Shown here: in pieces, positions 23,275 to 33,815 of the stretch
Layout: each line of letters opens with the position of its first letter
Position numbering within the stretch: position 1 is the stretch's first letter
Assembly (NCBI GenBank): GCA_028015205.1
Contig: CM051516.1
Location: 36,656,230-36,720,229 of the forward strand
Length of the DNA stretch: 64,000 nucleotides
Reading direction: 5' to 3'
Origin: Mytilisepta virgata
Taxonomy: Eukaryota > Mollusca > Bivalvia > Mytilida > Mytilidae
Made by a program: the position numbers and the translations under genes
Notes under the pieces: model-generated
Seen by the model: only the letters and a program-made list of their open reading frames with translations
What the model was told of the DNA's origin: nothing
Database searches by the model: none

Positions 23275-23865
23275 CCCTCCAGGATATCTGTTAAAAGCGA
23301 AGTTTATCATTTCCGAGAATTAATATATATCATTTCCGGTAAAAAAAGGTTTTCATTTATTGGAAATTTGATTTGAACTAGGATATATCATTTCCGAGGA
23401 AAAAATTATATAATTTTGAATACATGTATATTCATTTCCTCTGGGATCCGGTTCTTTCCCACAAGAATGTTCACTTTTGGTCTTCACAACTGTCACACCA
23501 TCAGGATCTGTAGTTATAGACTTGTTACATTTCTTATTTACACTGCATTCGTACACGACATCTACATTTTTCAACTTGTTAACCTGCCTATATACAACAA
23601 TAATAGCGTTTTTGCCACGATTTGTCTCTACATGTGTGTACTATCTCCATGTTGTTTCAACTGAATTCTATACTGTTCTAAATTTTTGTAAACTCTGAGC
23701 AAAACTCATTTACATGTCACCTGAAATATGTACCTATATACTGCTTTACCTGTATTTTAATTAATTAATCTCGGAAATGATATATATAAATTCCCGGAAA
23801 TGAAACTTTTATTTTTTAGAAAATTCTCGGAAATGATATGTTAAAAGAATATCGGCAGTATAAAC
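23275..23865. mobile_element. Inverted-motif element with ATATCATTTCCGAG clusters and a FLYWCH remnant
   Basis: Forward copies of TATCATTTCCG(A/G)G occur at about 23308, 23328 and 23386. Reverse copies (C(T/C)CGGAAATGA) occur at about 23769, 23791 and 23826. The outermost parts also pair: GATATCTGTTAAAAG on the left against CTTTTAACATATC on the right in reverse complement. Design matches the element at 18745-19275 but with a different motif. A FLYWCH-like zinc-finger fragment lies on the minus strand in its centre, so it may derive from a Mutator-like (MULE) transposon. Ends are approximate. Confidence 0.55.
23353..23640 (-). pseudogene. FLYWCH-type zinc-finger domain fragment
   Basis: The minus-strand frame open from 23640 reads ETNRGKNAIIVVYRQVNKL, then VVYECSVNKKCNKSITTD and VKTKSEHSC. 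This fits the FLYWCH pattern: an initial ..RGK.....GY.F stretch, W/Y.C....C, a T/D-rich turn, and a final H.H, here H.C. There is no Met at the start, and a TAG lies just upstream at 23641-23643. FLYWCH domains accompany MULE transposases and also occur in host regulators. The position between inverted motif clusters favours a transposon origin. Confidence 0.55.
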
Positions 23866-24552
23866 TTGAAGTTGTTTAACATATTGTTCTGTTACTTTTT
23901 ATTTTTCAATTATCATTTTTCGAAATAACCAATATTTTTATAAATGTCTCCGGAATTTAATTCTCAAAAAAGATTTTTTTAAACCTGCCGTTAGTCATTA
24001 ACATCGTGCATAAATTCACTAACGATTAATATTTGTAACAAGATTTATCAATCATCAATGTTATCTGATTTACATACATTACACATTCATTTACTTTAAA
24101 CTCATCGACATTTGTCAATTTAAAAATAATACGAAATTATCATAAATTGAATAAAAAGAATTTTCTAATTTAAAAATTATCAATGTGAGATAAGTATGGA
24201 GTATACTTTTAGAGAATAGAATTGAACATATGCTTGGTCCGTTATTTTGGCTATTAAATGCATGTTTTCTAAAACATTTTGGGTTAGTGTTTTGGCTTCT
24301 TTCATTTTTTTGCCTTGAGCACTACTGATAATCGGTGGGTCAATTGGTAATGGATTTATTTATTTTATTTTTTTTTTTTTTTATTTATTTATTTATTTAT
24401 TTATTTTATTTTATTTTTTTGCTTATTTTCTTTGTTTCCAGAATTTGGCTTGTCTGTAGTGATCATGCATTGAGATTGTAAATGCATATATTCTTTAGGG
24501 GTGGGTTGAACTTGATAACTTTATTTCATTTTTATATGTTACTATCCGGACT
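23866..24552. other. Intronic stretch with a TTTA/T-rich microsatellite (about 24357-24420)
   Basis: The (TTTA)n and poly-T run at 24357-24420 is the only structure. No gene seen. Confidence 0.5.
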
Positions 24553-27500
24553 TTTCAAGTTTCAAGTTTCAAGTTTTTATTTCTCAAGACCCTTAACCAG
24601 GGTATGTGAACAAATACAATTGAACATAAATTAATACAATATAACAAAATAGGTTGATTCAATGAACAAGTTAACATATATATACATGATAGGTATTTCC
24701 AAATATATGGAAGGCGGACATATTATATAAATATAAACATCATATTTGAATAAATGTATGAATATACAGTAACTTCAATCATTTTACTAAAGAAAGTATG
24801 ATTTTACAAAATTTTGCAGCTTTGAAAATAACATTATAATTGTCTGAGTTAAATAAAGCATGAAATTTATCAACATTTGGATTTGTAGTGAATTCTTTTG
24901 GCAATAACATTTTCCTCTCGTTTTTGAAATAAGAACATTGGAATAAATAATGAAATTCGTCACCTAATGAGTTACAGTCACAAATATCACAAATTCTATC
25001 ATCTCTTGCTATTCCCCAAAACCTGCCCTTTTCAACTGGCAGTTTATTATTAACACATCTAAAATTACATAAAGATTTCCTTAAATCTGTAGGAAGTTCT
25101 ATTAAATATTTTTCAAAACAATGGTTTCTTTTAAAAATTCTATAATTGAGACATTTAGGTGATTCATACACAGTAGCACACCATTTTTGCTTAAATTGGT
25201 CACATAACCTTTGCTTTACAATCTTAGCTAGGTTGACAGATTTAGACACATTTTGAGTTAACCAATATTCAGAACAACCACATTCATTTAGAGTATTTTC
25301 AACACAACGTATCCATTCTGAATGGTACACATTTCTGTTATGCATGGTGTATAACAATTTATACAAAATAGATGAAATCTTATCTTGCTTACTGCACATG
25401 AATCTTTTCCATAGACCAATCATCCTACTTTTAATAAATACATCAATAGGATATCTACCTAGTTCTCCATATATTATACAATTTGGAGTTGACTTCTTAA
25501 CATTTAAAATAATCTTATAAAACTGTAAGAATAAAGATTCAACAATATTATTGTTACTAAAACCCCAAACTTCACACCCATATAACAATATAGGTGCTAC
25601 CATTGTGTCAAACATTTGTAATTGCAAATCAATAGGTAATCCTAGGCTTCTACATTTTCGTAACATACTGTACATGGCTTTTCTACCTTGTTCTAACAGT
25701 TTATTCTGGTTATTTTTAAAGGAACCATTATACATAAATATAATACCTAAATAAGCAAATTCATCAACAATATTCAAAACCTCCCCATTCAGTGTAAATA
25801 CAGGTTTATCAGGGGATTTACGTTTTCTAAATACAACAACTTTTGTTTTTGTAGCATTAATTTCAAGTTTCCATGTCTTACAATATAAATACATGGAATT
25901 AAGTGCAGCTTGTAACTCAGCCTTAGATTCAGCAAGTATAACAGTGTCATCAGCATATAATAATAGATACAATCTTAAATAGACAGAAATTTCATCATTA
26001 TCAAGAGCAGTATGAACAGCATTACAAACATCTGACAACCCATCATATGCATTAGATACAAACTGGACTAAATCATTAAGAAACAGCGAAAAAAGTACAG
26101 GATACAGGTTTTCTCCCTGTCTAACACCAACATTACTTTGAAAATAATCTGACATTTGACTACCCTGTCGTACACAAGATTTAGCATTGTCATACATAGC
26201 ATGTATAATATTAAACATTTTACCATCAATAAAGTTTTGCAGTAACTTATTCCATAAAGCTGTTCTATTAATGGAGTCAAAAGCCTTACGATAATCAATA
26301 AAGGCACAATATAGTGGTTTATTCTTGTGTAAGTACAAATCTATTAAACATTTAAGATTGAATATATGATCATAAGTTCCATAATTCTTTCTAAAACCTG
26401 CCTGTTCTTCACAGAGAACATTCATATTTTCAAGATAAACATTAAGTCTGTTATTTAGTACAGCAGTAAAAAGTTTACCATAACAACTAAGTATTGTAGT
26501 CCCCCTGTAATTATCAGGGTTAGTGACATCACCTTTGTTTTTATAAATTGGACATATAACCCCAAGCGACCATAAGTCTGGCACAATACCAGCTTCAAAA
26601 ATAATAGTAAACAGCTTTACAAATATAGGAAGCATTTTATGACTTGAATGCTTTAAAAACTCATTCAAAATTAAATCTGTACCACATGATTTGTTATTTT
26701 TCAAACTCTTAATTGCATTTACAACCTCTTGTTCAGTGATAACAGCATTTACATTATTATTCAGATTAGTAACAGTATTTCTATCAACATCTACAAAATC
26801 ACAATCATTGTCCTCTTGTGTATTGCTTAACTTCTTAAAATGCTCAAAAAAACATTCATTCGACACTTTTTCAAGTACCTTATTTTTACCATTACAATTT
26901 CCTGACCTATTTAACAATGTCCAGTAAGACTTTGGATCATTCCGACTAAGATTTCGGAGTTTCTTGACAAAGTTTCGTCTATACTCATTATATTGACAAT
27001 TCAATACCTTTTTATAATTTTTACTACATCTGACTAAGTTATTCATACTATCATCAGTTTTGACACGCCAATTATAACATTTGGCTTTGTGATAATCACT
27101 CCTTTTTCTTTTACAATCTGCCTTAAACCATGGTTTATTAACCTTACACTTAGGTTTTTTTCTACATTTTTTCTCAGAAACATTTATTTCTTTTAACATA
27201 TTACTATCAGTAGCAGCATGAATAATAATATCATTACATTCAACGACAAGGTCATTAATCATAACTTTGGTAACAGATGTAACATCAAGTGAATCAAGTC
27301 GCTCATACAAGTCATTGATACTATCAGCATTTAAAGCATCATTAAACAGTTGACAGTTATTATTATCCCATTTAGGTTTGACAATATTGTTTTCATCAAT
27401 ATTTTCAATGTCACATGTAACAATTGAATAACATAACAGTTCAATGTGTAAAGCATTATGCACATCACTGATCATATGATCAAAAGGTAAAATATGAAAG

Positions 27501-28500
27501 TCAGAAACAAAAGAAAACAAATCAGGTGATAAAACACAATAATCAACAGTAGAACAATTTTTACATGTCAAGGCTCCTTTTTCCTTATCTGTACCTAATC
27601 TACCATTTGCAATAAGAATTTCAAAATTTTTACATAATTGTAATAGTCTGTTACCATAATTATTAACATTTTTGTCATAGTTATAGCGAGAAGTTTTTAC
27701 ATCAAAATTTTCCAAGTTTACAACATCAACAATGTCATCTAACTGGACAGAATTACACACGTAACTGTCCAGTAGAGTAAAGTCAGACTTAATGCCAGTA
27801 CGAGCATTGAAATCTCCCAGCAGGCAAACGTTGTAGTCTTTCTCAACAGTATGGCGGATTAAATCGGCTTCTATTACATCGAAAATGTCAATTTTACTAT
27901 AGTTACTACTTTCTGGTGGAATATACACAGAACCGAAAAGTACATTCTTGCTGAACACATCATTTACAACAAACCATAATACATTTTCACATGAACTATG
28001 CAGCACTTTAACATTTTCATATATATTTTCCCTCACAAAAACAATAATCCCCCCAGATTTACATTTTGCATTTGAACGATTCAAAGGAGGCAATGCCTTA
28101 AAATTTTCAAATTCAATGACATCATACTGATCCAATTTTGATTCACAAAAGCACAATATATCATAATTTGCACACAATTCCTCTAGATCTGGTGCTTTTA
28201 ATTTGGATTTGATACCGCACACATTCAAAGACAAGATTTTAATAACACTATTAGATTTTACATTATCAGAGAATGACCCACTTGCATTTTCCACACTATT
28301 TCCATCAAGAATACTAGGAATTAGAAGCACAGAATTTTCCTCTGTAATTTGACTGGAATGCTTTGACACAGAATTTATAATATCGATATTTTCATTACTG
28401 CATGATATAGACACACTTGCACTTCCTTCATCGCAAAAACTAGAATTGACTGATATTTCACTACATTTCTGGGCTTTCAAGCCCAGCGCTACTAAAGGCC
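24553..28500 (-). mobile_element. Near-complete LINE (non-LTR retrotransposon) antisense in the bHLH intron
   Basis: One long ORF (24779-28480) plus a 3' region of about 225 bp that ends on the minus strand with AATAAAAA and three tandem CTTGAAA units (24555-24578). A short tandem-repeat tail without poly-A is typical of CR1/L2-like LINEs. The 5' end is uncertain; about 20 bases upstream of the ATG sits a small hairpin (GGGCTTTCAAGCCC). I found no target duplication. Clade not determined. Confidence 0.85.
24779..28480 (-). CDS. LINE ORF: EEP endonuclease, reverse transcriptase, C-terminal Cys/His motif
   Basis: 1,233 residues with no internal stop. A Ser-rich N-terminus of about 80 residues is followed by an apurinic-type endonuclease from ILSLNVCGIKSKL, with LLGDFNARTG and a terminal SDVHN block (usually SDH) to about residue 350. 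The reverse transcriptase domain includes YRGTTILSCYGKLF, EEQAGFRKNYGT, AFIDYRKAFDSINR, GVRQGENLYPVLFSLFLNDL and the catalytic YADDTVILAE. The C-terminus has CDICDCNSLGDEFHYLFQC, a zinc-knuckle-like motif. There is no RNase H and no separate Gag-like ORF in view. An intact frame over 3.7 kb suggests a young copy. Replacement of the usual SDH histidine by SDV in the endonuclease could impair it, or the following His may serve. Confidence 0.93.
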   Translation of the reverse strand: MKAQKCSEISVNSSFCDEGSASVSISCSNENIDIINSVSKHSSQITEENSVLLIPSILDGNSVENASGSFSDNVKSNSVIKILSLNVCGIKSKLKAPDLEELCANYDILCFCESKLDQYDVIEFENFKALPPLNRSNAKCKSGGIIVFVRENIYENVKVLHSSCENVLWFVVNDVFSKNVLFGSVYIPPESSNYSKIDIFDVIEADLIRHTVEKDYNVCLLGDFNARTGIKSDFTLLDSYVCNSVQLDDIVDVVNLENFDVKTSRYNYDKNVNNYGNRLLQLCKNFEILIANGRLGTDKEKGALTCKNCSTVDYCVLSPDLFSFVSDFHILPFDHMISDVHNALHIELLCYSIVTCDIENIDENNIVKPKWDNNNCQLFNDALNADSINDLYERLDSLDVTSVTKVMINDLVVECNDIIIHAATDSNMLKEINVSEKKCRKKPKCKVNKPWFKADCKRKRSDYHKAKCYNWRVKTDDSMNNLVRCSKNYKKVLNCQYNEYRRNFVKKLRNLSRNDPKSYWTLLNRSGNCNGKNKVLEKVSNECFFEHFKKLSNTQEDNDCDFVDVDRNTVTNLNNNVNAVITEQEVVNAIKSLKNNKSCGTDLILNEFLKHSSHKMLPIFVKLFTIIFEAGIVPDLWSLGVICPIYKNKGDVTNPDNYRGTTILSCYGKLFTAVLNNRLNVYLENMNVLCEEQAGFRKNYGTYDHIFNLKCLIDLYLHKNKPLYCAFIDYRKAFDSINRTALWNKLLQNFIDGKMFNIIHAMYDNAKSCVRQGSQMSDYFQSNVGVRQGENLYPVLFSLFLNDLVQFVSNAYDGLSDVCNAVHTALDNDEISVYLRLYLLLYADDTVILAESKAELQAALNSMYLYCKTWKLEINATKTKVVVFRKRKSPDKPVFTLNGEVLNIVDEFAYLGIIFMYNGSFKNNQNKLLEQGRKAMYSMLRKCRSLGLPIDLQLQMFDTMVAPILLYGCEVWGFSNNNIVESLFLQFYKIILNVKKSTPNCIIYGELGRYPIDVFIKSRMIGLWKRFMCSKQDKISSILYKLLYTMHNRNVYHSEWIRCVENTLNECGCSEYWLTQNVSKSVNLAKIVKQRLCDQFKQKWCATVYESPKCLNYRIFKRNHCFEKYLIELPTDLRKSLCNFRCVNNKLPVEKGRFWGIARDDRICDICDCNSLGDEFHYLFQCSYFKNERKMLLPKEFTTNPNVDKFHALFNSDNYNVIFKAAKFCKIILSLVK

Positions 28501-28748
28501 TTCCATGCCTGTACTAATCGTTAAGATCTCCCATTCCAAAAAGACTGTAATCCACGTTGTCTACGCCGATCTTGAAAAGGTCATCAGGTGATTCGATTAC
28601 AAACTTAGAGCTTTGTGATGTTATTATGTTTGGTGTTTTATTCTGGTTTATTTTATTTAGTTTGGTCGATGGATGGTACATTGTACATGTATGTTGGTTT
28701 GAAATTCACTTTGCGAATTTTCCTTTTATTTAACTTTTTTCATTTTAG

Positions 28749-28841
28749 CAACATATAGTGGAAAACAATCAACAGGTAATTGTCTGGCCAGAATATGGAA
28801 CACTAGGAATGAACGAAATAACATCACTACCTGACGTCTGA
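28749..28841 (+). CDS. Proposed last coding exon of the achaete-scute-like gene
   Basis: A T-rich tract ending in ATTTTAG at 28742-28748 is a good 3' splice site. The next 93 bases encode 30 residues and a stop: QHIVENNQQVIVWPEYG, then TLGMNEITSLPDV. It starts in phase 0, matching the phase-0 donor at 20735/20736, so the joined protein is 177 residues with its bHLH in the middle. Acidic and aromatic tails with little conservation are usual for this family. An AATAAA follows at 29120. No other exon with a compatible phase was seen between. The join is inferred, not observed. Confidence 0.6.
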   Translation, partial: QHIVENNQQVIVWPEYGTLGMNEITSLPDV

Positions 28842-29119
28842 ACCGGAAGTGTATGCTGACATTTCTATGTATCTACAGCAATCTCGTGGAATTTAAAACA
28901 AATGTGTGATATGAATTCTGTGGAATTTGTGATATACAGTATTATATTTATGGTTACTCTAACTTTAATTTTCCTAGACAATCAATTTGCATTTATATAA
29001 TTTATGTCCACACAACAGAAGGATGGAGATTTGTATATTCATATCGGGCGTAATTTAGACTTCACCAGCTACGGTTTCGTAATTTTTAAATTTTAGGATA
29101 CATCCAGGTAGTGTACAAC

Positions 29120-29125
29120 AATAAA
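29120..29125 (+). promoter_or_regulatory. Candidate polyadenylation signal of the bHLH gene
   Basis: AATAAA about 280 bases after the stop at 28841. Confidence 0.35.
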
Positions 29126-30362
29126 GTTTAATTATGATACAGAATCGCGGAATTCATTTATAATTACCATTATTTGTTAACATTTCAAATATTTTTTTTA
29201 CTTTCAATTTTTGTTTTATTTAGATTTTATAGCACTTTTTGAGGCATTTTAGCTAGATACATGTAACAACCCACTTTGTTACTTTTAGTGGGGGTGATTT
29301 GGAAAGAACGTAAAATTTGCCAAACTTCGTCAGTTAAGAGTCGACCACAAATCGCGGCTCTGTGTACTCGACACCTCAATGTTCACAGGCTAGTGACCAT
29401 TTGTAGTTACAACAGACAATTAATTTTATAGTGATATTTTTTAAAATTTGAATGAAATGAATTTCGACTAAAAGCTAAATTAGATTTGAAATATCATCAG
29501 TGATTCTGTGGTGTCAATTTTAACACTGAATACTTTGAATAAAAGATGACTTACATGTATATTGTGCTTTTTACGAATTTGCTTTCATTCAAAAGGCAGT
29601 CGTAATGTCGGCCACAGGACTATAGTAATACTGGTAAGTAACCTTAATTTTAGTTTCTTTGGTATGCGCTTGTATAAAATCTTTATTTGATATTAAGATA
29701 CACTACTAATTAACTCAGGGCCACAACTAATTAACTCACGTTCAAATTGACACCTTGTTGTGTTTCGATTAACCAATGGACAATAGTAAACAACACCGTA
29801 ATCAGGTAATATAATACTCAACATAAAATCCAATGGAATAAAAAGATGAACATATGTATTGCAAACATACATACTTTGTGTAATTACAAATGATTAAGAA
29901 CATTTAAATTTCAAAAAAAATAAAGGCGTTATCAAAATTGGGATTGTTTTCTTAAACAAAAGTAATTAAAAGTAAATTTTTCTTTTTTGTCGTGACAAAA
30001 GGATTTATTGTTCACTCTTGCATAAAAACTCAGAACCCCTTGACATTGAATTTCAAAGTATTTATCATGATTCAGAAAACATTGCATACTTACTCTTGAT
30101 TTTGGGGTAGACCTCAATTTCTATATCTTTCTTTAGATTTCTACAACCATGGATTATTGTGTATTATTTACGATATACATTTTGTACTTAATTCATTGAA
30201 ATATTAAAATTAGTTAAGTGAGTTGTTATGACACGTCCACCTTGACAAAATGATTGACATTGTTGTTGTGATTAGATTGTTAACAGATGTGAAATTATTT
30301 AACAGTCAAATAGGTAAATGATCTTCCAATATACAAGATGGTGTGGCTTGGACAAGTAATTG
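29126..30362. other. Non-coding stretch
   Basis: A consensus 5' splice site (ACTG|GTAAGT, 29633) follows a short open segment that could be a non-coding first exon, but nothing else supports it. Otherwise no gene or repeat supported. Confidence 0.35.
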
Positions 30363-30900
30363 CAAATTCAATTCAAAATTCAATACTTTTATTAAAGTCT
30401 CATCTCTCCAATATACAATATAATAAAACATCAATACATAAAACGTATTAACTATATATAAGTATAAAAAGAGAGCCATTCTTTACACAATTATAAGAGA
30501 CTATATAACTTAAAACACGAAAAATCATCTGACATAAAACATACATTGTATTTGTAATTATATACATTATTTACAGTATAAAACATGTCTACGTCTATTT
30601 AAAATAAGATTTTAAACAGGCTTTGTATAATATTGGCATCTGTGAATAATAACAATAATTTCTGCATATCGTTAAACGACATAAAACCTTGATTAATACA
30701 TATTGCTTCATTAAATAAATCTTGTCTAAAATCGTTATATAAGGTACGTGATAAAATTACATAAGCTTCATCTAAAACTTTACAATTATCACAGACTCTA
30801 TCTAGTAAAAGTAAGTTTTCAAATCTCCCCGTTTCTTTTCTTAACGGTGCTACACCACATCGAAATTTGGCAATATTCAACAGAACTTCAACATTTATCG
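30363..30900 (-). mobile_element. 5'-truncated LINE copy with GAATT-type tail
   Basis: The minus strand carries a C-terminal LINE ORF piece (30599-30880), an AT-rich 3' UTR and a tail of TTGAATT repeats at 30363-30385. Such tails mark LINE 3' ends. The 5' end is lost near 30900. Confidence 0.65.
30599..30880 (-). pseudogene. C-terminal fragment of a LINE ORF
   Basis: 93 residues beginning MNIAKFRCGVAPLRKETGR and containing RVCDNCKVLDEAYVIL, the C..C zinc-knuckle-like region seen at the end of LINE ORFs. The upstream endonuclease and RT are absent. It differs from the C-terminus of the 24.8-28.5 kb LINE, so it is another family. Confidence 0.65.
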
Positions 30901-31129
30901 AGCAGTAAACAATATGGGGTCTCCTAAATTTCGTTCACAGGTAAATTTCATTACACCCTAAGGATAAAGTCATACTTATTTTTGAATTGCAACATACGTA
31001 CTATAAGAATTTACTAGATTTGTTAATATTTTTTTTCGATGTTGTGAACTTGGGTACAATTATTTCAATTCTTCATTTTTTTCTAATTAAAAATTATCTT
31101 TGCATACGAATATATTGATTAATGTGGTT

Positions 31130-31260
31130 TGTTGAAGTTGAAATTAATGGTAACCGGACAAATCGGCCCGCGGACCACTCGGCCCATGACCACGGGGACC
31201 GTATCATCGGATTTGTTCGATCCCTTAAAGATTGTGAGACGGGGGAGATTTCAAATTTTC
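31130..31260 (+). repeat. Short block with CGGCCC-type repeats
   Basis: ACAAATCGGCCCGCGGACCA followed by CTCGGCCCATG looks like a decayed simple tandem of ACAAATCGGCCCG. The open frame across it is not taken as coding. Confidence 0.3.
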
Positions 31261-31299
31261 TGGTCAGAATGTCTTTTATGAATATAAATATGGCGTGTA

Positions 31300-32535
31300 T
31301 AATTATTATGTCTCTCCTTCAAGAAAGGGAGACATATTGTTTTTGTAGTATTTCTTCTTATTCTTCTTCTCAGCAAAGCTTGCCCGGGCCAGAACTTTTT
31401 TATCTTTTGTCCTAGGCATATGATATTTGGCATGTGGGTATATGACCATAAGGTTAAATTGATTTTTTTCTGATACAACCAATTCCGGCCAGATCTTTTT
31501 TTATCTTTTAACCTAGGCCTATGACAACTGGAATGTGGGTGTATCACCATAAGACGACGTGTCGCACAGTATCACGACCCACATATGACGTTTACCTTTG
31601 ACATCAAGATCAAATTATCGATTTTTTTCTCATACAATCAATTCCCTCCAGAACCTTTTTATCTTTTGACCTAGGCCTTTGACATTTGCCATGTTGGTGT
31701 ATCACCATACGACGTGTCGCGTTTTATCATGGCCCACATTTGACTTTGACCTCAAGGTCAAACTATTGATTTTTATCTCATACAACTGTGTCTGGGCCAG
31801 AATATGTTTTTCTTTTGTCCTAGGCATATGATATTTGGCAGGAGGGTGTATCCCTATAAAACGATGTGTGGCATAGTATTGTGACCCACATATGACGTTG
31901 ACCTTTGACCTCAAGGTCAAATTATTGAATTTTTCTCATACAACCAATTCCGGCCAGAACGTTTTTTATCTTTTGACCTAGGTCTTTGACATTTGCCATG
32001 TGGGTGTATCACCATAAGATGATGTGTCGCTTTGACCTCAAGGTCAAATTAGGACTAAAATTATAGTATTTCCTTGTCTGGGTTGTAAATGTTTTGTCTT
32101 TTGACTTGAGTTTATACCCTTTGGTGTGTAGGTGTGTTCTCATGAAGCGGTGTGTCACGTACCATCCTGACCTCTATATAACCTTGACCTTTGTCTTCAA
32201 TGTCAGCTTCAGGTCATAACTTTGTTGTCTTTTTACCTACACTTTTGGTATATATGTATATAACCTTGAGGCAACGTGTCACCTACCATTATGACCTCCA
32301 TTTATATTGACCTTTGAACTCAAGGTCAAATTATGACTAGAATTATAGTATTTCCTTGTCATGGTTGTAACGTTTTAGCCCTTTGACTTAAGCTTATACC
32401 CTTTGGTATGTACATGTACCATCATGACCTCCATGACCTTAACCTTTGACTCCAAGGTCAGTGAAGCTTCTCCGGATCATAACTTTTTTTGTCTTTTTAC
32501 TTTAGAGGTAGACAGGATTAAACTAGAATAAAGTG
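31300..32535 (+). repeat. Tandem array of diverged units with AAGGTCAAA and GACCTAGG motifs
   Basis: The array opens with the inverted pair TGTCTCTCCTTC...GAAAGGGAGACA (31309-31335). It then repeats units containing TTTTATCTTTTG(A/T)CCTAGG, ATTTG(G/C)CATGTGGGTGTAT, ACGACGTGTCGC and TTTGACCTCAAGGTCAAA. Unit spacing is roughly 155-170 bp and becomes more diverged toward 32520, where GGGAGGGGACATA may pair with the left end. Such arrays are non-coding here; the open frames are shadows of the repeat. Confidence 0.65.
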
Positions 32536-32718
32536 AGGGAGGGGACATATGTTTTAGTTTACAACAAAACAGTTCAACCTAGTTATCATCGGGTTACATT
32601 TAAAGTTCTTTGCTTAAGACCCATAAACACATAACTTGTCACCTTAAATTAAAGCTTTAATAAGAAGTCAGTAATACTGTTTTTTTTTCCATTTTTGTGT
32701 CTTTATTTAGAATTTTAG

Positions 32719-32865
32719 ATTCTTAATCAGACCCTTAAGTTTTTCTTACTGTATAAAACACAAGAAATTATTTCAGATGTAGATTTAGATGACAAGAAGA
32801 ACCACATATACCAAATTCTTGACCTTGTAGGAAGGTTTATAACAGAATACCAACATTCAAGATGA
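32719..32865 (+). CDS. Terminal coding exon of an unrecognised gene
   Basis: A long pyrimidine tract (32683-32708) leads to AG sites at 32709-32710 and 32717-32718. From 32719 one frame reads 48 residues with good protein character, ILNQTLKFFLLYKTQEIISD then VDLDDKKNHIYQILDLVGRF, to a TGA at 32863-32865. A second AG at 32775-32776 would give a shorter exon in the same frame. An AATAAA follows at 32962. The predicted peptide is helical and cytoplasmic-looking. I do not recognise it, and saw no upstream exon in phase, so the rest of the gene may lie outside the window or within the 29-31 kb stretch. Confidence 0.45.
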   Translation: MLNQTLKFFLLYKTQEIISDVDLDDKKNHIYQILDLVGRFITEYQHSR

Positions 32866-32961
32866 AAAAGAACAAAATACACGTAGGAGCAGCATTGATT
32901 GGGGTTTCATTCACAACATCCACACATTACAGTTACTACTTAGTGTATTTATAATAGCCAC

Positions 32962-32967
32962 AATAAA
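32962..32967 (+). promoter_or_regulatory. Candidate polyadenylation signal
   Basis: AATAAA about 97 bases after the stop of the exon ending at 32865. Confidence 0.35.
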
Positions 32968-33529
32968 GGCTTTCATTTCTTAATAGAATTTCTACTTTTT
33001 TAAGCACAATGTTAGCTTCCTGTTGCATGTTGAATCTGTTGATACACACATAATTACATATGATACATAACAGTAAACCGTTTTGCTTCAAATCGAATCT
33101 TTACACACATTCATAAATAATATCGTTTCTAGCATTAGCCGACTGGCTGTGAACAACGTTTATGAAAATACAGTATTATTTGAAACAATAGTGGTAGTGC
33201 GGGGATAGCTGCTGTTGCCGACTGTTTCTATATTTTTTCCATTTCGTTGCGTTTTATAAGACGTAGAAAACTCATGCTTCACCTCTAAAATTATTATTAC
33301 TTATATATTTTGAGACCTGCTTAAAGCCCAATATTTTCTTGTACTTGTACGAACTAATCTGTTTCGCATGATTAATCCTTTTGAGCGTTGTCTTATTGAC
33401 CCCAAGTCCGTATTCTGATGTATATGTCACCACCTGTTGAATACAAAGCAGGATGTTTCTCCAGTATTCATGCCAGACCCTTCAGATCGTATACTGTTAA
33501 ATATCTTGAAAATTGTTGACATTTCCATC
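32968..33529. other. Non-coding stretch
   Basis: No supported feature. Confidence 0.4.
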
Positions 33530-33815
33530 CTTTTATCATGTATTTTTGTTAGACAAGACCTATCACATGTTTCTTAGTTCCTCTTAATATATCGGAAAAA
33601 AGAACATCGAAGCGACAAAACAGTGGCAAAAGTCCGTGAATTCTAAATTCAAGGAAAAGACAAAGTCATGAACACAACAAACAAACGTCACAAGGTACAT
33701 GTATATTTAAATGAATAAAAATTATATAATGAACTACTAAACAAAAATAGAACAAGATAACACAGAAACTAAAACACCACATAAATTTATAAAATTAAGC
33801 GAAATAATTTATACA
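33530..33815 (+). repeat. 286-bp dispersed repeat, copy 1
   Basis: Matches 49489-49780 over almost its entire length at high identity by eye, in the same orientation. Shared blocks include TATTTTTGTTAGACAAGACC, GGCAAAAGTCCGT and GCGAAATAATTTATACA at the right edge. The match stops sharply at both ends. Confidence 0.75.

Noticed and set aside
23416..23698. Plus-strand open frames opposite the FLYWCH fragment
   Set aside because: Two frames overlap each other and lie antisense to a recognisable domain.
29580..29640. Short open segment ending in ACTG|GTAAGT
   Set aside because: The donor is good, but coding frame, start and partner exon are unclear; recorded as a weak signal only.
31122..31550. 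Open frames on both strands at 31.1-31.5 kb
   Set aside because: Lie in simple and tandem repeats (CGGCCC words and the GACCTAGG array).
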